Part shown: positions 1 through 12,520 of the stretch, in pieces | How the letters are laid out: every line of letters starts with the position of its first letter | Numbering within the stretch: the first letter of the stretch is position 1 | Assembly: GCA_013339765.2 (NCBI GenBank) | Contig: JABSTR010000942.1 | Span: 124,001-188,000, forward strand | Origin: Haemaphysalis longicornis | Taxonomy: Eukaryota; Arthropoda; Arachnida; Ixodida; Ixodidae | Length of the DNA: 64,000 nt | Reading direction: 5' to 3' | Program-made: the position numbers and the translations under genes | Notes under the pieces: generated by a model | Seen by the model: only the letters and a program-made list of their open reading frames with translations | Told to the model about the DNA's origin: nothing | The model's database searches: none

Positions 1-27
1 GATGGCGTGAAAAACTTTTCCATGAGA

Positions 28-134
<107 letters not shown>

Positions 135-501
135 GGAATGCAGATACAACACTGAGGTCCAAAAAGCCTCAGTGGGTCGGAACCGTGCAGCGGACACGTG
201 GGTAGGCGGAAGGTGCTCCATCGCCGGGTCTCCAGGTCTTTATTAGCTCTCGACGTGCCGTTGCACGTTGCACGGCATTCCTGTTCTTCGTAAACGGTGG
301 CTGCGGGTCGTTCACTAGAGGTCAAAGATCACCCAGTTATAACGGTGCAGGGGAGGAGGTGTTTCGGCTGTATGCGAATACCGAACAGGTCCCCCTCCCA
401 GTTTTGCCTTCTTTGGTGGCAACCGCAGGTGGCATCACAGAGAGAGCGTTCTTGGGAGTTTGTGACTTAGATTAAAATCTCTCGATCTTCTCTATCCTCT
501 C

Positions 502-566
<65 letters not shown>

Positions 567-2260
567 CGAATTGCTGAAACTACCACACTGTTGGCGCACA
601 TCCACATTCAACCGTCATCAGCCCATCAGCTGCAAACAAAGCCAATAACACTGTAGTACACGCATTCCGTTTTTCACTAAATTTGTACCCATTGGCTACT
701 CGCCCAACCACCTATTTCACTGTAAAATTTACTGCAAAGAATAAAGCTAAAATTTACAGGCGTATCCGTCTCGAACAGCCTCCCCACTGAAATAAAGTCG
801 TGCTCCGCATTACAGTCATTTTACAAATTGACTTAAGAAACGGTACTTGCCTTCACTGCTTTATAATCGCTAAACTTTGTCATCACCTCCTGTTGCTCAT
901 TTTACCGTGTTATTTTCCAAGTCTTCTGTTCACTACGCCACGTGATGCTGTAACTGAATTTTCTCGCCTTTTTTCCAGACATTCGTAGCCACGCTTTGTT
1001 TACTTCGTACAACAAAGTGCTTCCACCGCTTGTTGCGTTAGTGTTATACTAAACGTAGCTACGCACGCACTGTTTCTAACTTCGAGACTTCCTCTGTACA
1101 TAAACTTCCAACAATATCGCTGTATTCATTCATGAAATCAAGCTGACTTGACTTAACTCGCAAACGCAACCTCGTAGCGCAACCTAATCCAGCTAGAGAG
1201 TCGGAGGCAAAGCCTCCTGTCAGGGCTTCATCCTCGCATGGGCGGTGTTGCCGGAAGCAGCGACAGCTGCGGACCGCGAACGCGAGTCCCAGCGTTATAC
1301 CTTATACGGTATACGCTCGCACGGCGCCGAGAAGAATGGCCCCGGGGACCCCTTCCAGCTGCCTCCTCCTCCTCCTCCTCGTCTTCTTTAAAAGGGGGGC
1401 CAGGTGGAAGCAGCAGAGGGCAAGGAACGACGCGATTCCTTCTCCAGCGCGCAGAGACGTATTACCCCGCCGCCAAAGCTGTGTACGGATACCACGCGGC
1501 GTCGCCGGGAAACGACCACCACACTTAGCAGGACGGCGGTGCACGCTGTGGCGAAAATCTTGAAGCGACCAAAAATGAGTTCTTCCTGGCCGGCATGACT
1601 GCAAGAGGACCGCGCGGCGTGCTTCGGGTTTCAAAAAGAGATGACGATAATAATAACAATAACGAAGTCTGTGGCCAGCCAGTGCCTCTCTTTTCCTTAT
1701 GTACTCCTCCATTTCTTCCTTCGAGCTCTTTCGCACTCGCAGGAGGTCATGGCTCCGGCGTGATCCCAGCTGCCGCGACGGAGTATGTATACCAGGATGC
1801 GAAGCGTGCGTATACTACGTCCCAGCGTGAAACGCAGCAGTACGGCAAAAAAAGAGAGAAATGTAACTTGCACTGGAGGAAACTCGGAAAAGAAAGAGAG
1901 GGAGACAATGACGGCACGGCACCGCAACAACCTGGATGCCCCCCTTCTTTTTTAAAAAAGTTCGCGCACGTGCGCGTTCGTTGCTCTTGCCGAGCGTCGA
2001 CTATGCGACCTTCTCGGTCTTCGCCCCGCATTTTCTTCCCCGTTCTTGGCGGTCTTTCCACCTCGTTTTTTGTTTTTTTTTTTCTCTTTGATCCGCCGTC
2101 ATAGGCAGGGTCACCGAGTGATGGCACCAAAAGTGGGCGAAGCGGATTGAGTAATAAAACCACATCCAAAAGGCTCTAATCGACCTCAAACTTCTCGGGG
2201 AGGATTCTGCAAGCAAAATAAGTGAACGGCTTTGAAAAGAACGTTGGTACATTTCTGTCT
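135..2260. other. No gene recognised
   Basis: Apart from the CT array at 505-566, I see only scattered overlapping short frames. From about 1200 the sequence is CpG-rich with Arg/Ser-biased frames on both strands, which is expected of GC-rich noncoding DNA. A 7-bp stem (ACTGAGG/CCTCAGT) lies at 152-174. Confidence 0.4.
505..566. repeat. (CT)n microsatellite
   Basis: Sixty bases of CT with one CCT interruption. Confidence 0.95.
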
Positions 2261-2312
2261 GCGCGGGGACCGAACCCGAAGCTGTCTCAGTTTCTGAGCT
2301 ATAGACTTGGAT
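2261..2312 (-). repeat. tRNA-like fragment
   Basis: The reverse complement has CTATAGCTCAGAAACTGAG and GGGTTCGGTCCCCGCG, similar to tRNA A and B boxes but too close together for a tRNA. Confidence 0.25.
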
Positions 2313-2793
2313 GTGCCCAGTGCGAGCATTCAAGGCGACGTATGTATGTACCGCGAGTCCTTCGTGGCTCCGCAGCACCCATAGTGGGACGGGGATAGAC
2401 GCTGGTGTTCGAGCCGTCACGCCAGTTTCTGCGTCGGCTAAGCGCGATCCACCACGCAAGTACGCCAGAAAGACTGAAGGCCAGGGGGCGCACAACGCAG
2501 CGAGCAGATTCCAAACGCCAGGAACCCATCGGTGCTATGCCAAGAGTGTCGCTATACCGTCTCCCAACTCACGTACGCAAACACGATGTCGCGGTACACA
2601 AGTCTTTATTGCAAACGGAGTCATGGTGCTTTCTCATTGAAGTCACGTAAGCAAGCACTTAAGCGCTCCGAGAAAATTTTATTTCGTATCTTTCCCGCGC
2701 ATGTACGAAATGCGGAGTGTATTTCAAATGCGACTGAATATAAGCAGCCGAGCATCTCAAGCCTAATTCCCGTCGCACACAGTCTGTGCGAGC

Positions 2794-2877
2794 GCGTACA
2801 GTCAGGATCAATTTGAAGGTTATCGCGGGAGCACCGAACAAGCAAGACGACAGCGCCGTTCCGTGGCACTTTTTTTC
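2794..2877 (+). repeat. Inverted repeat arm
   Basis: GATCAATTTGAAGGTTATCG and GACAGCGCCGTTCCGTGGCA pair with the reverse complement at 3271-3352. Confidence 0.75.
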
Positions 2878-3270
2878 ATTCGAGAAGATTGGCTATTGCA
2901 TAGGCCTTGGCTATTGCATAGAATTCGCGCACCCCCTTCCGCAAAGGCCAACTGCCGCAGTTTTTTTTTTATTCCTTTTTGGGTGACGTATCCGCGTTTT
3001 GTTCCTCAGCAATTTGATAACAACGAAGATACCTCGACATTGCGGCATTGCGGAAGCAAATTAAAAGTTTTTTTTTTATACCACAATGCCCCGGCATGCC
3101 TACTTAGTTACCCTGAGAGGCTGCGTATCAGTTTGTAGTATATCGATGACGGTAGAAAAGAACGAAGAAAAAATGAGCGTGCCATTTATTGTTTCTCACG
3201 CCAGTGCGCGCACTGCATGGAACAGCCCAGGGAGAAGCAAACCTAGCATAATCTCGTTGTGGCTGATGCT

Positions 3271-3352
3271 AAAAAGTGCCACGAAACGGCGCTGTCGTCG
3301 CGGTCGGTCGGCGCTCTCGCGATAACCTTCAAATTGATCCCGACTGTACGTG
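3271..3352 (-). repeat. Inverted repeat arm
   Basis: AAAAAGTGCCACGAAACGGC and CGATAACCTTCAAATTGATC are the inverted match of 2794-2877. The 390-base spacer has no recognised gene. Confidence 0.75.
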
Positions 3353-3852
3353 CGTGTCTGCGTGAATTTCGCGTCGTACGTGACACATCGCCTGTCATCT
3401 CACGACAGCAACGACGGCGGGAGTTCCGCCGTCTCACACCCGCGAATGATTGATGCCCTGGAGAACGCATTAAGAGCTTCGGCAGTGAAAGAGGTCACGC
3501 CAAATCTCTGACCGTTCTTTTTGCACGACGCAGACCGTGGGGACGGAATATTCACCGGCGCGTCATGACGCTACGGCACCGCCCAAGAAATATCCCAGAA
3601 AGCAGTTCACCGTGTTGGTTTCATTCAACTAATGCAACACCGAGGGGAATATTAGTGCTCCTTATTTTATTTTATTTATTCTATTTGTACTTCACACCAT
3701 ATCAGGGAAAAACTCGACCGGCAGACACTAGGGCTCACATTAAGATAGTGAAGTGGACTTGGGCTGACACGTAACGCAGAGATATGACAACCGCTGGACC
3801 ATCAGGGTAATGCGGTGGCTACCCAAAGAGGGCGCAAAGACAAGTTGGTTAC

Positions 3853-3918
<66 letters not shown>

Positions 3919-5721
3919 AACGCAAAAGCTTTTAGGTTGGTTTTGTGGAGTAGTTTGTGGCGGTGACCATGAACCGTCGCAGCGTTAACAACCGTCACGT
4001 GATGCGAACTGATAAATGATCAGGGCGGCGGCACGGACCAATAGGAGAAAAGAGTGCCGATACTCTGTAAACTTATCGAGTGACACTATAGTTTCATTTG
4101 GGCCTCCCGCTGTCGTGCTCGAAAATGTCCTGGCATGTACAGTGTCACTATCTGAGGATGCGTTGGGTTATTGTCCCGCCGTATTAAGGAATGAAATGAC
4201 AAGGAAAAGCTTCAAACGCTGGCCCGGTCAGTCTCGCTAAAACTGATTCCCTGCGCGGACGGCGGCAACGGTAACACATAAAGTGCACTCGATTGTCGCT
4301 AGTGAATTCCGAATGCGCACACGTATTTGCACCGACGGCACAAATGTATCGAGTAAACAGACTCCCTTGAAAATTTCCACCTGTTGCAGGCAATAAATTT
4401 TGAATACCGACCCGTATAGTGCTAGCTGCCTGTATTCGTGAAACCAAGAAATTAAACTATAGCTGCCACTGAACGAATTTACCGACATTTTTTTTAGAAC
4501 AAAAACCTTATTTAGGAGATATTACCCCCTCCTTTACATTTTTACACGCTTGCACGCAATTTTAGGCTTACCCAATGCATAAAAGAAGAACAGATTGTCA
4601 GGGTCGGTTACGAAGTGGCTCTCTGCATTCTCAGCGTGTCTATACGCGGGCCCGGAAACGACCGCGCCAGATGCGATTTGGCGCAGAGCCAGACGTGGCG
4701 TGGGAAGCTCTCAGTTAGGCCCTGTTAGGTAACATTAGGCAATGACATAACACGCTCCCGACCCCCGCGGGATAAATTTAACTCGGACGCTACTGACATA
4801 GAAAATGCCGCGCACGGCGAGAAAATAAAGGGAAAAAAAAAAAAAAACGATGTCGGCGACATTTCAAGGACTCCGGCCACAGTCTGCTGCTGCCCGAGAT
4901 GTACAGCTGTAATAATAACGATGCTTCTTGTTTTGGTGGCTGCGCACTCCATTCGTGTGACCACACGTCTTACATGTGCCAGGCAGACGCAGGTGGCGCC
5001 CTCCCGTGAGCATGCAGAGAAGTTCCAGCGGGGCTGAGCTGGTCACTTTTTGGTGAATGACACCCTATACACGGAAACGTACAATTTACTACAGGCGAAT
5101 CGGCATTTCGGGCGCGTTGTTATGACTTGAGCATCTCGATGGTGACAGCGCAAAATCGAATACACAAGCCAGGAATTCGTATGTTGCGCCCCCAACACAA
5201 TGAGCCATATTTCTATGCCGAAGTTACGCCAACCGGCCTAGACTTTAGCCAAGACAAAAAGAAAATAACGGAGTGGTATTTCTCACATAGCAAAAAAAGT
5301 GTACGTGAAGGTAAAACTCTGTCCCCCAGGGAGAAATCAACGAACCTGAAGGCATTCGAGCGACAGCCTCAGGTCACAGGAGCAGGGTACACGCCCATTT
5401 TTACTGCCACGCCATGGTGGATGGTTTGAGGCTGCACTTAGCGGGTGTGGAGCTGGCGCAGTCTTCCGTTTGCTTCATACCGTCATGCATACACAGCGAT
5501 GTAAGCTAAACTGCAACCTGTATAGACAAGTTACACCGCAAAGGCTAAGCCAGGTCGCTTGGGTACCAGAACACTGGTTGCGTAGTAGCTTCACGGAGGC
5601 AAGGCTGACCGCTGAAGGGGAACTTGCTGCCTAACGCGGAGTTGTGCGTAGAGCAGGGAGCATACGCTCCACAGCACAGCGCAGAGCACACATGAACCGC
5701 ACTAGCCAATAATAATAATAA
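3353..5721. other. No gene recognised
   Basis: Outside the ATT array I see no repeat family or exon. The longest plausible frame (5127-5429, + strand) has no recognisable motif or splice context. Confidence 0.4.
3851..3917. repeat. (ATT)n microsatellite
   Basis: About 22 ATT units. Confidence 0.95.
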
Positions 5722-6130
5722 TAAAACTGTGATTGATTCCTCTGTCACATGAATCGGTAAAACACAAAAGTGGAATGTGCAGCGAACTCTGCAGCTAAGC
5801 ATGATTTGCGGGTCGGCGGCTGTCTTGGCGAGCGACGTCCTGCCGACGGATCGCTTCGGCAAAGGTTTACTTGGTGTCATTTCCGTGGCGGATATGACGT
5901 CAGTGAAATATTGGTGTGTGCCGGCATAAAACACTTTCGTGTAAAATATAGAACCCGAAAACGAACAACCCTAAGTGCAACGAACTCTTTAGCACTAAAG
6001 GTTGCTTCCCCGCAACAAGACCCCGTGTGCAGGGGTGCACCCTTTACAGGCCGCTCGCTTCGTTGTACTGGCGTCATGTTCGTGACGGATATAAATGAAA
6101 TCTTCGTGAATCGCGAATAAAAGTGTTAAA
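5722..6130 (+). repeat. Dispersed repeat family X, copy 1
   Basis: Shares GGCGAGCGACGTCCTGC, GGATATGACGTCAGTGAAAT and a GAATAAAAGTGTTAAA-type end with 52570-52860. This copy has about 100 extra bases near 5970-6070. Ends in an A-rich tail with AATAAA, suggesting a retroposed 3'UTR. Confidence 0.65.
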
Positions 6131-8335
6131 AAAAAACCAAAAAACCGCTTGCGTCGTCTTCTATACCAATCAATGCGTGCACGCGCAAAGGGGCGGGTAC
6201 AGCTTTCGAGATACAGACGCTATATCACCCGCTCAAATCCGGATAGCGCCCCGTGGAACGAAAGGAAATCGGTGCACACACGCAAGTGCGTGCGGCGCAG
6301 CCGCCATGCCAGGCCGCCGCACGAGCCAGGACGTTTTAAGAAGAGCAGCAAAGCAACAGCAACAACACAGGGGTCTAGCGTAAGAAAACGGAGAAACGCG
6401 AGCGGCTCTCGCGGACGGACCCGTCGTCGCCCCGTCAGCATAAACCCTGGCGGCGGATGTAAACACTCTCGCGGACGGATACACACAAAACATACAGGAA
6501 CCGGGAGCGAAAAGAAAGACAGAAATACAGGGTGGCCGGAAGGAGGTGCGGATAGAGCGACGCAGGCTGTAGTAGGCGACGTTATCTCCAAGACTGTAGC
6601 TGCGCGGATAGAGCCCACCCTAAGTCGGGAGGACCCAAAAGGGGAAACAGCAGCTAGAGAGAGCCCGGCGAGAGACGGCGGTGGATCAAGGGGATTCAAC
6701 GGAGGCTCAGACGGCTGCAGCGAAGAAGCAAACAGAAGGAGAAAGAGCAGAAATAAGAGAGACGGAGAGAGGGAGGCGGAAGAAGTTTTCGCGTCGCTAC
6801 GCGCCCACCCCGTCAGTGACAAACGACTTCCACACAGCCCGTGCCGCCGTCTGAGAACGGAAGAACCCAAAACAAAACAGTGCGTACAGAAGAAAAGGGG
6901 TTCCTCAAAAAGGAATTAACGGCGAATGCGAAAACTAGGAGGCCATCGCAGCCCTCGTCGTGTCTAGCTTAAGAAGGCTCGCTCCTTGAGGGGGAAGGGT
7001 TTTCTTATTAATGCACACACAAAGAGAGAGAGAGACAGAGACAGAGCCAATTAAGGAGGCAGATGAAGAAGAAACGCGGAAGGAGATGAACCGTGTATAG
7101 CGAGAAGGCCGGCTAACGAGTCGGCACAGAGAAGAAGGGCCTCTAAAGCGGAGAAGGCTATACACGCGAATGAAGATGTGACGTCTGACTGACGCCGGAT
7201 GTGTGCATGGTGGCCGCCGGCGGCAAACGCCTTTCAAGTTCCGCGCGGATATATTTATAAGCCTCTTTCATATGCACGCGAGCGCGCGTTTCTGCATCAC
7301 GTGACCCGCCGTATTACCATCGCTATATCACTCCGAAGGAACAAAAGTAGAGTGAACTAGAATAAGGGAGTGTCCCGAGCGGCGGCGCCGAGCCACTCCG
7401 GTTGGCGTCGACACCGCGAGGTGGCGCGACTGCGCCCTTTCGCAGCTGGTCTGGCGCAGTGAGACTGCGCGTCTGGCCTTGCACTGTTATGTTCTCGCGT
7501 TCTCTTTCGGTTTTCAAAGGCGTTCAGAAGCTAAGCAAGATTCTAAACGACCAAACCTGATTTTTGCTTTACTTACTCCTGCTCCAGGTCGAGCACAAGA
7601 ACTGTGGCCTCGATGTGGTGAGCCGTTCTGGTTGCAGGCACCTTAGTTCCGCTATCCGCGATTTTGATTCACCTCGAGCTTTATATCTGGCGCGGGCGCT
7701 TCTGAATGTCAATGAACTGTCACCTGTGTTCTCCGCAACACGCCGAATACTGCCTGACGAACGATAATTACTTACTTTTCGCGAACTGGCAGGTGTTCAG
7801 CATGGACTGTTAGTCCCTGCACAGGGCAGAGCATCGCGGTTCTAAAAACACGTCATTGCTCGTATAGCAGGATTTAACAGCGACAAATTTTTTAGCCGAG
7901 TGTTGCAGTCAACTCTGATGTATTATTTATTCGGCGCATGTGCGCAAATAAGCACGTTGACCCCCCCCCCCCCCCCCTCAATCTCCTAAAAGGAAGTTTA
8001 GACCCGCCGCATAGCACAAAAACGAAACTAACTTCTGCTTGCCAATATGCCATGGTATGGAGTCTTTACGATTTTTCAGAGATCAGATGCTATCATGGCG
8101 AAAGGCAAATTATTTTGTAGTTGTTTCTTGTTATAATTACTAGAAAAAAAGAACAGTACCTAACTTAACACTTACATGCAATGCTACATGTTAAGCAAAG
8201 TTGTGTACAGCTAATGGCCCAGCTTCACCTTTTTTAAATCCGATTGTAATTTTTATAATATACATACAGTGAACGAGATGGAACAGATTACGTTGCAGTG
8301 TGCTGTCACAGTTTCTTTCGCAATTTGGTCCAGTA
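6131..8335. other. No gene recognised
   Basis: A 256-codon Arg-rich open frame at 6149-6919 overlaps an equally open minus frame, pointing to composition rather than coding. A C17 run lies at 7961-7977. Confidence 0.4.
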
Positions 8336-8675
8336 CTACGGGCATTTACCTAGTTTAGCATACTTTGCAGATTGCCGTTTTTTTGCATTGCTTCTGTTGA
8401 TGCTTTTGAATGTAGAAGTGAATGCGGGTCGTGAGGTAAAACGCACCTCTGCCGCAACAGCCTTACAATGATCACTGCACCCAAGTTCACACTGCTGCTT
8501 AGCCTTCACCACACTCAAAATGTCAAGGATGCTATCAAAATGAAGCTCAAGAAGACTGAAGCATTCAGTGAACGCGTTCTCCATGCTTAGCACAAACCTG
8601 TGCAGAATGGTCTGTACACAAAGTGAAGCTCGCACACTGCAGCCGACGATTCTGTGAGGGGCTTGTCCTAATAGT
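8336..8675 (-). pseudogene. Remnant of a DNA-transposase C-terminus (P/THAP-type suspected)
   Basis: The minus-strand frame reads like real protein: a leucine-rich helical part (FSLLELHFDSILDILSVV), a Cys/His cluster, then a basic end rich in Lys, Arg and Ser. Shifting one frame near 8425 gives an aromatic segment (FYLTTRIHFY) before the basic tail, so one frameshift is present. The layout resembles C-termini of P-element/THAP9-like transposases as I remember them in arthropods, but the catalytic region is absent and the family call is tentative. It ends where a plus-strand LINE fragment begins. Confidence 0.3.
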
Positions 8676-8990
8676 GACAAATACGTTTCCCCATCCAGTC
8701 AGGATGCAACGTTTTTTTTCCACACAATTCGACGGACAATGTAAATTCTGTACTCAACCAGGCACTCTATGGCACATAATATGGGAGTGCGCCAAGAACC
8801 CAGACCTCCCACCTCCTTTTCCTTCCCCTACTCCTGAGCAGTGGGAGATACTGCTGTCCAGCTCCCTCCCTCAAGATCAACTTCTTCTGGTCGAGAGGGC
8901 CAGTCTAGCCGGGACGGCACATGGTTACCTGAAATGAGGAACCACCCCACCTAAAAGCTCGATAGAAAAAGTTTTGTCTCTCTCTCTCCT
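8672..8990 (+). mobile_element. LINE 3' end with zinc-finger-like C-terminus, copy 1
   Basis: The frame runs to a stop at 8937 and contains CKFC...WHIIWEC (C-x2-C-x7-H-x4-C), the C-terminal zinc-binding motif of I/R1/Jockey-type non-LTR retrotransposon polyproteins, followed by PTPEQWE and a Leu-rich end. A short 3'UTR ends in a (TCTC)n tail. Reverse transcriptase and endonuclease are missing, so this is a 5'-truncated copy, which is usual for LINE insertions. Confidence 0.7.
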
Positions 8991-11814
8991 GCCGGCGCAA
9001 ATTGCGCTTCCACTTTTTTCGAACCTCTTCGTCTCTTGGGGCGGCAATCAAAGACGCCTTTGGAGCGCCCTGATAGCCGGCGTGACAGCCTGGGCAAAGC
9101 AGTGCGCATCAGTCCTTTTCGCCGTCTTCCTCACATGCTGGTCCTTGACGAAATGCACTCTCTCACTGTTTTTAAAAACACGTCAGAACCTCCGCACCAA
9201 TTCAACCGAACGCACGTGCACCCACCGCCTTCCAAGTTCTACGTTTCGTCCGGTCTGATCGAGGGCTGCGGCGACCCGGCGACGGCGCGGGCGACCGGCG
9301 CGGCTGACCGGCTGCGAGATCGTGCACCAGCGCCACTAGCCACCCTAGCGGTGGTCGACGGCGCGCGGCACGCCGAAAGCAACGCCGTCTCCGCCCGCTC
9401 GGGCCACTCCCCTATTCTAGTTCACTCTAAACAAAAGGAAACGGCTAGGGAAGGAGCACGCGAGAACGTGAGCCGTAAAACCCCCCGCTCGCGATTGTGG
9501 TTCGGAAATCGCGTGAGAGAACAGAGAATCTCGTCCTCAGAGCCGTTAATTCTGCGGATCTCTCTATAGGCTAGAGTTCACCCTCCTGTACACACACGTA
9601 GGAGCAGAAACGGCATGCTGCCGCGCCGCGCTGCTTTCCGCATGCACTACCCGAAATTATAGGAATAAGAGATAACAGACCAAAGTCAGGATTTGTGGGC
9701 GCCGTTAGACATGGACATATAGCTGCGGCTCAGAATTGCTGCAGCTGCGCAATAAAACGACCATAATTCAGCGAGTCATCACCTCAACCCCCCCGGAGAC
9801 CACAGCAAGGAGTAATATTTTTTTTTTCTCTTTTGCTTATCGCGCTGCAGTTGTAGTTGCGTTCATATGGCTCGATAGAAAATAAATACTGAAGAAAGGC
9901 GACACAACCACACAGAAAAAGCTAGCGAAATTACCCATTAGTGAACACTTCCGGCGCTTTTCCGTTTCACCAACGTTACGCTTCTTTGGTGGCATCGAAG
10001 GAAACAGACAATCCAGACAGCGCCGTATTGTGTTTTTTTTTGAGGGGCGAAGGCCCTTAGGGGCTGGGGCTGTTGTTGGCGTCTCCTGTCGTCGTCGTCG
10101 TCGTAATCGTGGTTCGTCTCATGTAGTCACGGTACTAAAACACCGGGAAACTCGTTTACGCCTCGCGCTGTAACGCTTCGTGCCTCAAAGACAAGAGACT
10201 GTTACAGCAAAGCTGTATATCTGTGCCCCCCAACGGTTTCATCTCCGTTGGCAAAAACGCCAAGGAGCCAAGAACACACTTACACACTGCGTGCTTCGCC
10301 CGTCACTAGGTTTCCGGTTAGTGAAGATCGCCCAGGATTTTTTTTTTTTTTTAGTTAATTGCACAAGGGCGCTGGACCAGACAGACCTTCGTCATTTCGT
10401 GTTTTTCCTTTTGTTTCGTTTTTGAACTTTTCACATATTTTTGCTGCTTATAGTTTCCTGCTGGGACGGACGAAGGTTATGTGGCTATCAATAGCCACGC
10501 TGAACGACTTTTCGTTTCACTTCGTTGTAAAATTTTTACTTCTTGTTTTCTATTTTTTTCGCATACAATGGTAACGAATAAATGATTTTAACTTCCCCAA
10601 GAACGAACTTCTGCGCAGATACAAGGAATTCCACATTGTTAGGGTTGCGGTGCTCCGCAAGAAATGCTTACGCATGAACCACTTGAAGCTGGCTGCCAAC
10701 TACCAGTTAAATAATTAATCAGACGCTGAGACAGCATGCATGAAGCACAGTTCTCCGCCGAAATATTTCGTAGGAGGCCTCCTCTGAAGGGAGTGTATAC
10801 TACGTGCTCAAAAATGCCGACTGCATAAAAATTGAACTCGAGACACCCCTCACTGTGGCGGAAATTAATGACACACCCCAAGAACAGGCTTGCAGTCGCC
10901 AGTGCGGAAGCAGGCATCATCCATCATACCAGCAACCTTCGGCACAAACCGGTGTGCGGTGCATTTTCTTTTTTTTTTTTTTTTTCCTTTTTTTCGCGCA
11001 GACTGGTTACACAGCGTGTTCCGTGCAACTTGGACAACGATTACAATTCTAACGGCGAAAATAATCGCCTTTTGATCGAGTGAGTGTACCGGAAATATTC
11101 AACTGCAAAGTTGTAACTTGTAGAGCATCGAAAAATGTGCCGAATGACGGAAAGAGTGCGCGCGAGTTCCTTGAACGGGTGAGAATTCGTGGCGCTTGAT
11201 GGGAATATCGGAAAATGCAAGCGAGGCGGGCAACGCGGCACTGCGACTCCCACCAGCGCACGAACGGAGTATACCGAGCAGTGCGACGCTTGAAATGGCG
11301 CGCTCAATCGGATGGTCGTTTCAATACGCAGCACCTTCCTTGAAGGTTTCAAAAATCGTCTAAACCTTCTCGGAAACTGTTGCATTAGTCTTTGTTTTGA
11401 TGATCTTAACCACGTTTCTGGGTGCATTCATTAAATAGTCAATTTTATATTTACTAATTACTTAACAAAAACGTCACAATATCAGATGCTCCGGGATATT
11501 TTTAGCGAGTAGTTTTTGCTAATTCCTACATTGTAAATAATATGACACTAGGGTGGGTTAGTTGCCGCCACTCGGACAGGTTATTGGTTACTGTGTGTTT
11601 GGGGAGGGGGATGAGGAAGGGGAGGGGGGAGGGGGGAGAGAGGAACGCGCGGAGACTACACGTTGGGTGACTAAATTATGCGAGACATCCTCGATCGTGC
11701 ATCTGAAAAACGCTGTAAAAGGCAATGAAGAAAACAAAACTAATTTGCATTTACCAACCACTTCATGTTCTTGCTACTCAGCAAACTTCCTGAAAAAAAA
11801 ATTGTAGGCCGGTT
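8991..11814. other. No gene recognised
   Basis: GC-rich at 9240-9420, AT-rich with poly-T runs (about 10340-10352 and 10970-10985) later. A short (TCG)n lies near 10090. No supported exon. Confidence 0.4.
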
Positions 11815-12520
11815 AGGCAATCATTTTTACAAATTCAATATCCTTGTACCCTCCCAATTAGGTTTCGCTTAGTCAGTTGGACAAGCAGCCTCCCCAATTT
11901 CCTTAATTGATCCTATTAAAAATCTGCTAACTCACGTTAATATGTCGGCTGGTTTCTTGGATATATCACCAAGATCTTCGACACCGCTTATCAAGCTACC
12001 CTTTTCAATACATTTCATGCACGCTGGGGAAGCGGGTCACCCGTTAACGTTTTTGAAAATCGACTTTCACAACACCCAATGTTCAGTTTATGTAGCACGT
12101 CCTTTTTCGGGATATGAGTTTATTAACCAACGTGTGCCCCAAGGGTGCGTTTTGGTCCTTCATTTCTTGTTATTCGTATTAACCATCCTGTCAATTCAAT
12201 CAACCTGCGTCACTGCATCCTATATGCAGATGGCATAACAGACGATCACCCCACATCTGACGGAGATAATCACCGCTGTTACTTTTGAGTCGAATAATAC
12301 ATTACTGTATTTACAGTTGCAAAGAAATTGTGCTACGATCAACAACTTATTAACCCAGCGAAAAGCCAGTTTATGATTTTTTCAAGATATTCTCGCTCCT
12401 AATAGTGTTTATTTTTTTTTTTGTATTCGTCTTGACTGCAACCCCAAGATTAATAGGTTCACTGATAACCTTGGAGAGAAAATGGATTTCGGAAATCGGT
12501 CTCTATTAAAAGCTCGCCTG
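11815..12520 (+). mobile_element. Fossil LINE reverse transcriptase
   Basis: Frames across this stretch give the palm-domain order expected of a CR1/Jockey-group reverse transcriptase: a SQFGF-like block near 11850, FLDIS near 11955, GHPLTF near 12035, NQRVPQGCVL near 12120 (canonical VPQGSVL), then, one frame over, YADG near 12220 in place of YADD, and AKSQFMIF near 12365. Several stops and frame changes and loss of the second catalytic Asp show it is dead. The 5' and 3' limits are approximate. Confidence 0.65.

Noticed and set aside
3740..3925. Poly-Asn open frame
   Set aside because: Translation of the ATT array; no coding context.
6149..6919. 256-codon Arg-rich open frame
   Set aside because: The minus strand is equally open over the same bases and no motif or splice context exists; GC composition explains it.
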